From Thioalkalivibrio sp. (GTDB lineage Bacteria > Pseudomonadota > Gammaproteobacteria > Ectothiorhodospirales > Ectothiorhodospiraceae): a stretch of 7,090 nucleotides of DNA. The stretch spans positions 1-7,090 of the forward strand of contig PUOZ01000168.1 of NCBI GenBank assembly GCA_003553165.1, in the 5' to 3' direction. The position numbers and the translations under genes were made by a program. Of this stretch, positions 5,872 through 7,090 are shown piece by piece; positions within the stretch are counted from its first letter, which is position 1; each line of letters opens with the position of its first letter. Under the pieces are notes generated by a model. That model saw only the letters and a program-made list of their open reading frames with translations, did no database searches and had not been told where the DNA came from.

Positions 5872-6321
5872 ATGGACGAGAACGAGTTCAAGGGTATCTA
5901 CAGCGGCTACGATGCGCAGCGCTGTCACTTCAACAAGGCGATCCTGCTCGGGTGTGCCGGGTGCGGCCGTTCGCAGCGCGTGCTGATCGCGGAGCGCGAG
6001 GCGATCAGTTGTCAGTCGCGGGCGGGACACGCGCGCTGCGGAGATGTCCTGATGACGCTGCGCGAAAAGGCGGTCTTCGCGTTGGGGATGACTCAGCCCG
6101 GGCAGAGCCTGCCGCACGGCAAGGAAGTCAAGGTCGAGTGCGGCGGCCTGCGGGCGTTGGCGCGCCTGGCCGGAGCGTCCGAGCCGGAGGACATCGACAG
6201 CGTGCTCCAGACGGTGACCAAGCGCTTCGGTACGCCGGCGGAGTTTCCCTACGGAGAGGTTGTGCGCTCGATCAGCCTGTACTCGCTGCGCAAGCGCAGT
6301 GGCGGGGGCCGCGGCGGATGA
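5872..6321 (+). CDS. Unrecognised six-cysteine protein
   Basis: I cannot assign a family to this 149-residue protein. It has six cysteines, at residues 18, 28, 31, 47, 56 and 90, with one CxxC (GCAGCG) and four of the others in the first 60 residues along with His19 and His53. Clustered cysteines in a cytosolic-looking protein (no signal peptide, no membrane segment) suggest a metal site, zinc or iron-sulfur, rather than disulfides. The segment IAEREAISC...ARCGDVLMTLREKAVFALG looks like an amphipathic helical region. The C-terminal half carries EDIDSVLQTVTKRFGTPAEFPYGEVVRSISLYSLR and a glycine-arginine tail. ATG at 5872 is chosen because the conserved-looking sequence starts there; AGGG lies about 4 nt upstream, a weak site. 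The frame is open further upstream to 5707, but that part reads as noise. The gene is divergent from the tldD operon, with a 202-bp gap between the preferred starts (5670-5871) in which I see no strong promoter. Confidence 0.75.
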   Translation: MDENEFKGIYSGYDAQRCHFNKAILLGCAGCGRSQRVLIAEREAISCQSRAGHARCGDVLMTLREKAVFALGMTQPGQSLPHGKEVKVECGGLRALARLAGASEPEDIDSVLQTVTKRFGTPAEFPYGEVVRSISLYSLRKRSGGGRGG

Positions 6322-6358
6322 GTGGCTCGGCGGCTCCGGCGGGCTCGGGACTGCCCGT

Positions 6359-6389
6359 TTGTGAATCGTTGCGGCGACGCCTTTATACT
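6359..6389 (+). promoter_or_regulatory. Candidate sigma-70 promoter for the DUF3096 gene
   Basis: TTGTGA (6359-6364) and TATACT (6384-6389) form a -35/-10 pair with a 19-bp spacer, or 18 bp if the -10 is read as TTATAC one base earlier. Both boxes are close to consensus but the spacer is long. Transcription would start near 6396, giving a leader of about 65 nt. This is the most AT-rich -10 in an otherwise GC-rich region. Confidence 0.4.
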
Positions 6390-6415
6390 GTCTGCGGTCG
6401 GCATCCTGCCGAACC

Positions 6416-6429
6416 CCGGGCGTACCCGG
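6416..6429 (+). promoter_or_regulatory. Small hairpin in the DUF3096 leader
   Basis: CCGGG (6416-6420) and CCCGG (6425-6429) form a perfect five-pair stem with a 4-nt loop, 17 nt before the AAGGAG ribosome binding site. It lies between the six-cysteine gene and the DUF3096 gene, so it could weakly stop upstream transcripts or shape the leader. No T-run follows it directly. Confidence 0.3.
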
Positions 6430-6460
6430 TGTCACTGCCTTTTACAAGGAGTTGAACGCG

Positions 6461-6613
6461 ATGAACATCACCCTGAGTCTCGCCCCGATCGTGTCCCTGA
6501 TTGCCGGTATCCTGATCCTGCTCGTTCCCCGCCTTCTCAACTACATCGTTGCCATCTACCTGATCGTGATCGGTCTCATCGGGCTGTTCAATGGCGGCCA
6601 CATGCAATTCTGA
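6461..6613 (+). CDS. DUF3096 small membrane protein (50 residues)
   Basis: This short gene encodes 50 residues beginning MNITLSLAPIVSLIAGILIL and continuing with VPRLLNYIVAIYLIVIGLIGLF. I recognise this as the DUF3096 pattern: two hydrophobic helices (about residues 5-22 and 28-43) joined by a short VPRLLNY turn. The family has no established function, and the product is predicted to sit in the inner membrane as a hairpin. The ATG is well supported: AAGGAG at 6446-6451 lies 9 nt upstream, and a candidate promoter lies further up. The polar tail NGGHMQF ends at TGA. The gene is monocistronic, 139 nt after the six-cysteine gene, and converges on lpxB. Its length equals the family's usual size, so it is complete. 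Confidence 0.88.
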   Translation: MNITLSLAPIVSLIAGILILLVPRLLNYIVAIYLIVIGLIGLFNGGHMQF

Positions 6614-6634
6614 GATTCGCGTTTTCCTGTCGCG

Positions 6635-6661
6635 CCCGCCGGCGCAGCGCCCCCTGGCGGG
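6635..6661. terminator. GC-rich hairpin between convergent DUF3096 and lpxB genes
   Basis: CCCGCC (6635-6640) pairs with GGCGGG (6656-6661), and an inner GGCG/CGCC stem (6641-6644 with 6648-6651) with a 3-nt loop stacks inside it, leaving a few unpaired bases on one side. It begins about 22 nt after the DUF3096 stop codon, a good position for a transcript end, and could act on both strands. Neither side has a T-run, so it may instead be a 3' stabiliser. Confidence 0.35.
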
Positions 6662-6698
6662 AGCGGCAGTGCCCATATTGATCCCCATGGCCGTAAGA

Positions 6699-6715
6699 GG
6701 GAGGGTCGGGGCGGG
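6699..6715 (+). other. Canonical G-quadruplex motif
   Basis: Four G-runs with loops of 1, 2 and 1 nt occur in 17 bases: GGG-A-GGG-TC-GGGG-C-GGG. This meets the usual G3+N1-7 pattern, with very short loops that favour a stable structure. It lies on the plus strand about 20 bp beyond the lpxB stop codon, in the gap shared by two converging genes, and is the antisense of any lpxB 3' tail. No function can be read from sequence; it could stall polymerase coming from the DUF3096 side. Confidence 0.6.
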
Positions 6716-6734
6716 CGTGGCCGTGGCTTGGGCG

Positions 6735-7090
6735 TTACGGGTGGGCGGCGTGCGGTTCGGTGGTTAACCGGCCGGAGTCGAGCATTTCGAGGACCGCCGC
6801 CGCGATACGCTGATCGGCGCCGCCAGGTCCCAGTTTTTCGCGCACCTGCCCCAGGGACTCCCGGATCCGCTCCAGTTCTTCCGGATGGTTCAGCCAGTTC
6901 AGAACCTCGGCGCAGAGGGCCTTGGGATTGGCGGCGCCCTGCAGCCGCTCCGGGACCAGCTTTTTCCCCGCGACGATGTTCACCAGCGCGATGTGCGGAA
7001 CGCGCACGAGGCGTGAGAACACGGCGTAGCTGAGGGGCGCCACCCGATAGATCACGATCATCGGAGCCTGCAGGAGTCCGGCCTCGAGGG
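6735..7090 (-). CDS. lpxB: Lipid-A-disaccharide synthase, C-terminal part (5' end outside window)
   Basis: LpxB (glycosyltransferase family 19) condenses UDP-2,3-diacylglucosamine with lipid X to form the lipid A disaccharide, at the cytoplasmic face of the inner membrane. The frame is open to the window edge, so about 118 C-terminal residues are visible. They begin LEAGLLQAPMIVIYRVAPLSYAVF and continue RLVRVPHIALVNIVAGKKLVPERLQ. This matches the family's nucleotide-sugar-binding C-terminal region, typically 'TLEAALLG.PMVV.YR.SPLTY....LVKVP..SL.N...G...VPE.LQ'. A helical tail follows, ending in TAA at 6735. An ATG at 7061 lies inside the conserved motif and is not the start. In many gammaproteobacteria lpxB belongs to an lpxD-fabZ-lpxA-lpxB cluster, often with rnhB after it. 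Here the next gene is the convergent DUF3096 gene, so lpxB ends its operon. Confidence 0.94.
   Translation of the reverse strand, partial: LEAGLLQAPMIVIYRVAPLSYAVFSRLVRVPHIALVNIVAGKKLVPERLQGAANPKALCAEVLNWLNHPEELERIRESLGQVREKLGPGGADQRIAAAVLEMLDSGRLTTEPHAAHP

Noticed and set aside
4902..6455. 517-codon plus-strand open frame
   Set aside because: It lies antisense to tldD and the membrane protein and out of frame with the six-cysteine gene; composition is that of a high-GC shadow frame with no recognisable domain.
6318..6455. 45-codon frame overlapping the stop of the six-cysteine gene (ATGA)
   Set aside because: No ribosome binding site of note, no family resemblance, and it runs through the candidate promoter and leader hairpin of the DUF3096 gene.

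Overview
The window is GC-rich, densely coding chromosomal DNA. Its lpxB fragment means a Gram-negative, LPS-making bacterium. The ArgE type, the zinc-ribbon Nudix type, the DUF3096 peptide and REP-like intergenic repeats suggest a high-GC gammaproteobacterium, possibly of the Chromatiales/Ectothiorhodospiraceae sort; that placement is inference. I see no rRNA, tRNA, CRISPR, transposase, integrase or phage gene.

Layout. (1) 1-660, plus: C-terminal part of acetylornithine deacetylase (argE). (2) 700-1272, plus: Nudix hydrolase with half of its usual zinc ribbon. (3) 1460-1789, plus: small degenerate PilZ-like protein. (4) 1790-2281: gene-free gap between convergent genes, mostly filled by a repeat array in which an 18-bp REP-like module occurs 12 times inside a 62-bp higher-order unit, followed by one inverted module. 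(5) 2282-5669, minus: a tight three-gene operon, transcribed as a four-helix membrane protein of unknown function, then TldD (zinc metalloprotease), then TldE. Both junctions overlap (4 nt and 1 nt), so the genes are probably translationally coupled. (6) 5872-6321, plus: an unrecognised six-cysteine protein. (7) 6461-6613, plus: a 50-residue DUF3096 membrane peptide with its own ribosome binding site and a plausible promoter. (8) 6735-7090, minus: C-terminal part of lipid-A-disaccharide synthase (lpxB), converging on the DUF3096 gene. The gap between them holds a GC-rich hairpin and a canonical G-quadruplex motif.

How the genes work together. Only the membrane protein-TldD-TldE set looks like one functional unit. 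TldD and TldE are known to form a heteromeric protease that trims unfolded or modified peptides. No precursor peptide is visible nearby, so the substrate is unknown. The other genes are housekeeping functions (arginine synthesis, nucleotide clean-up, lipid A synthesis) or orphans. I found no clear new defence or mobile system. The best candidates for new biology are the membrane partner of TldD/TldE, the six-cysteine protein and the repeat array.
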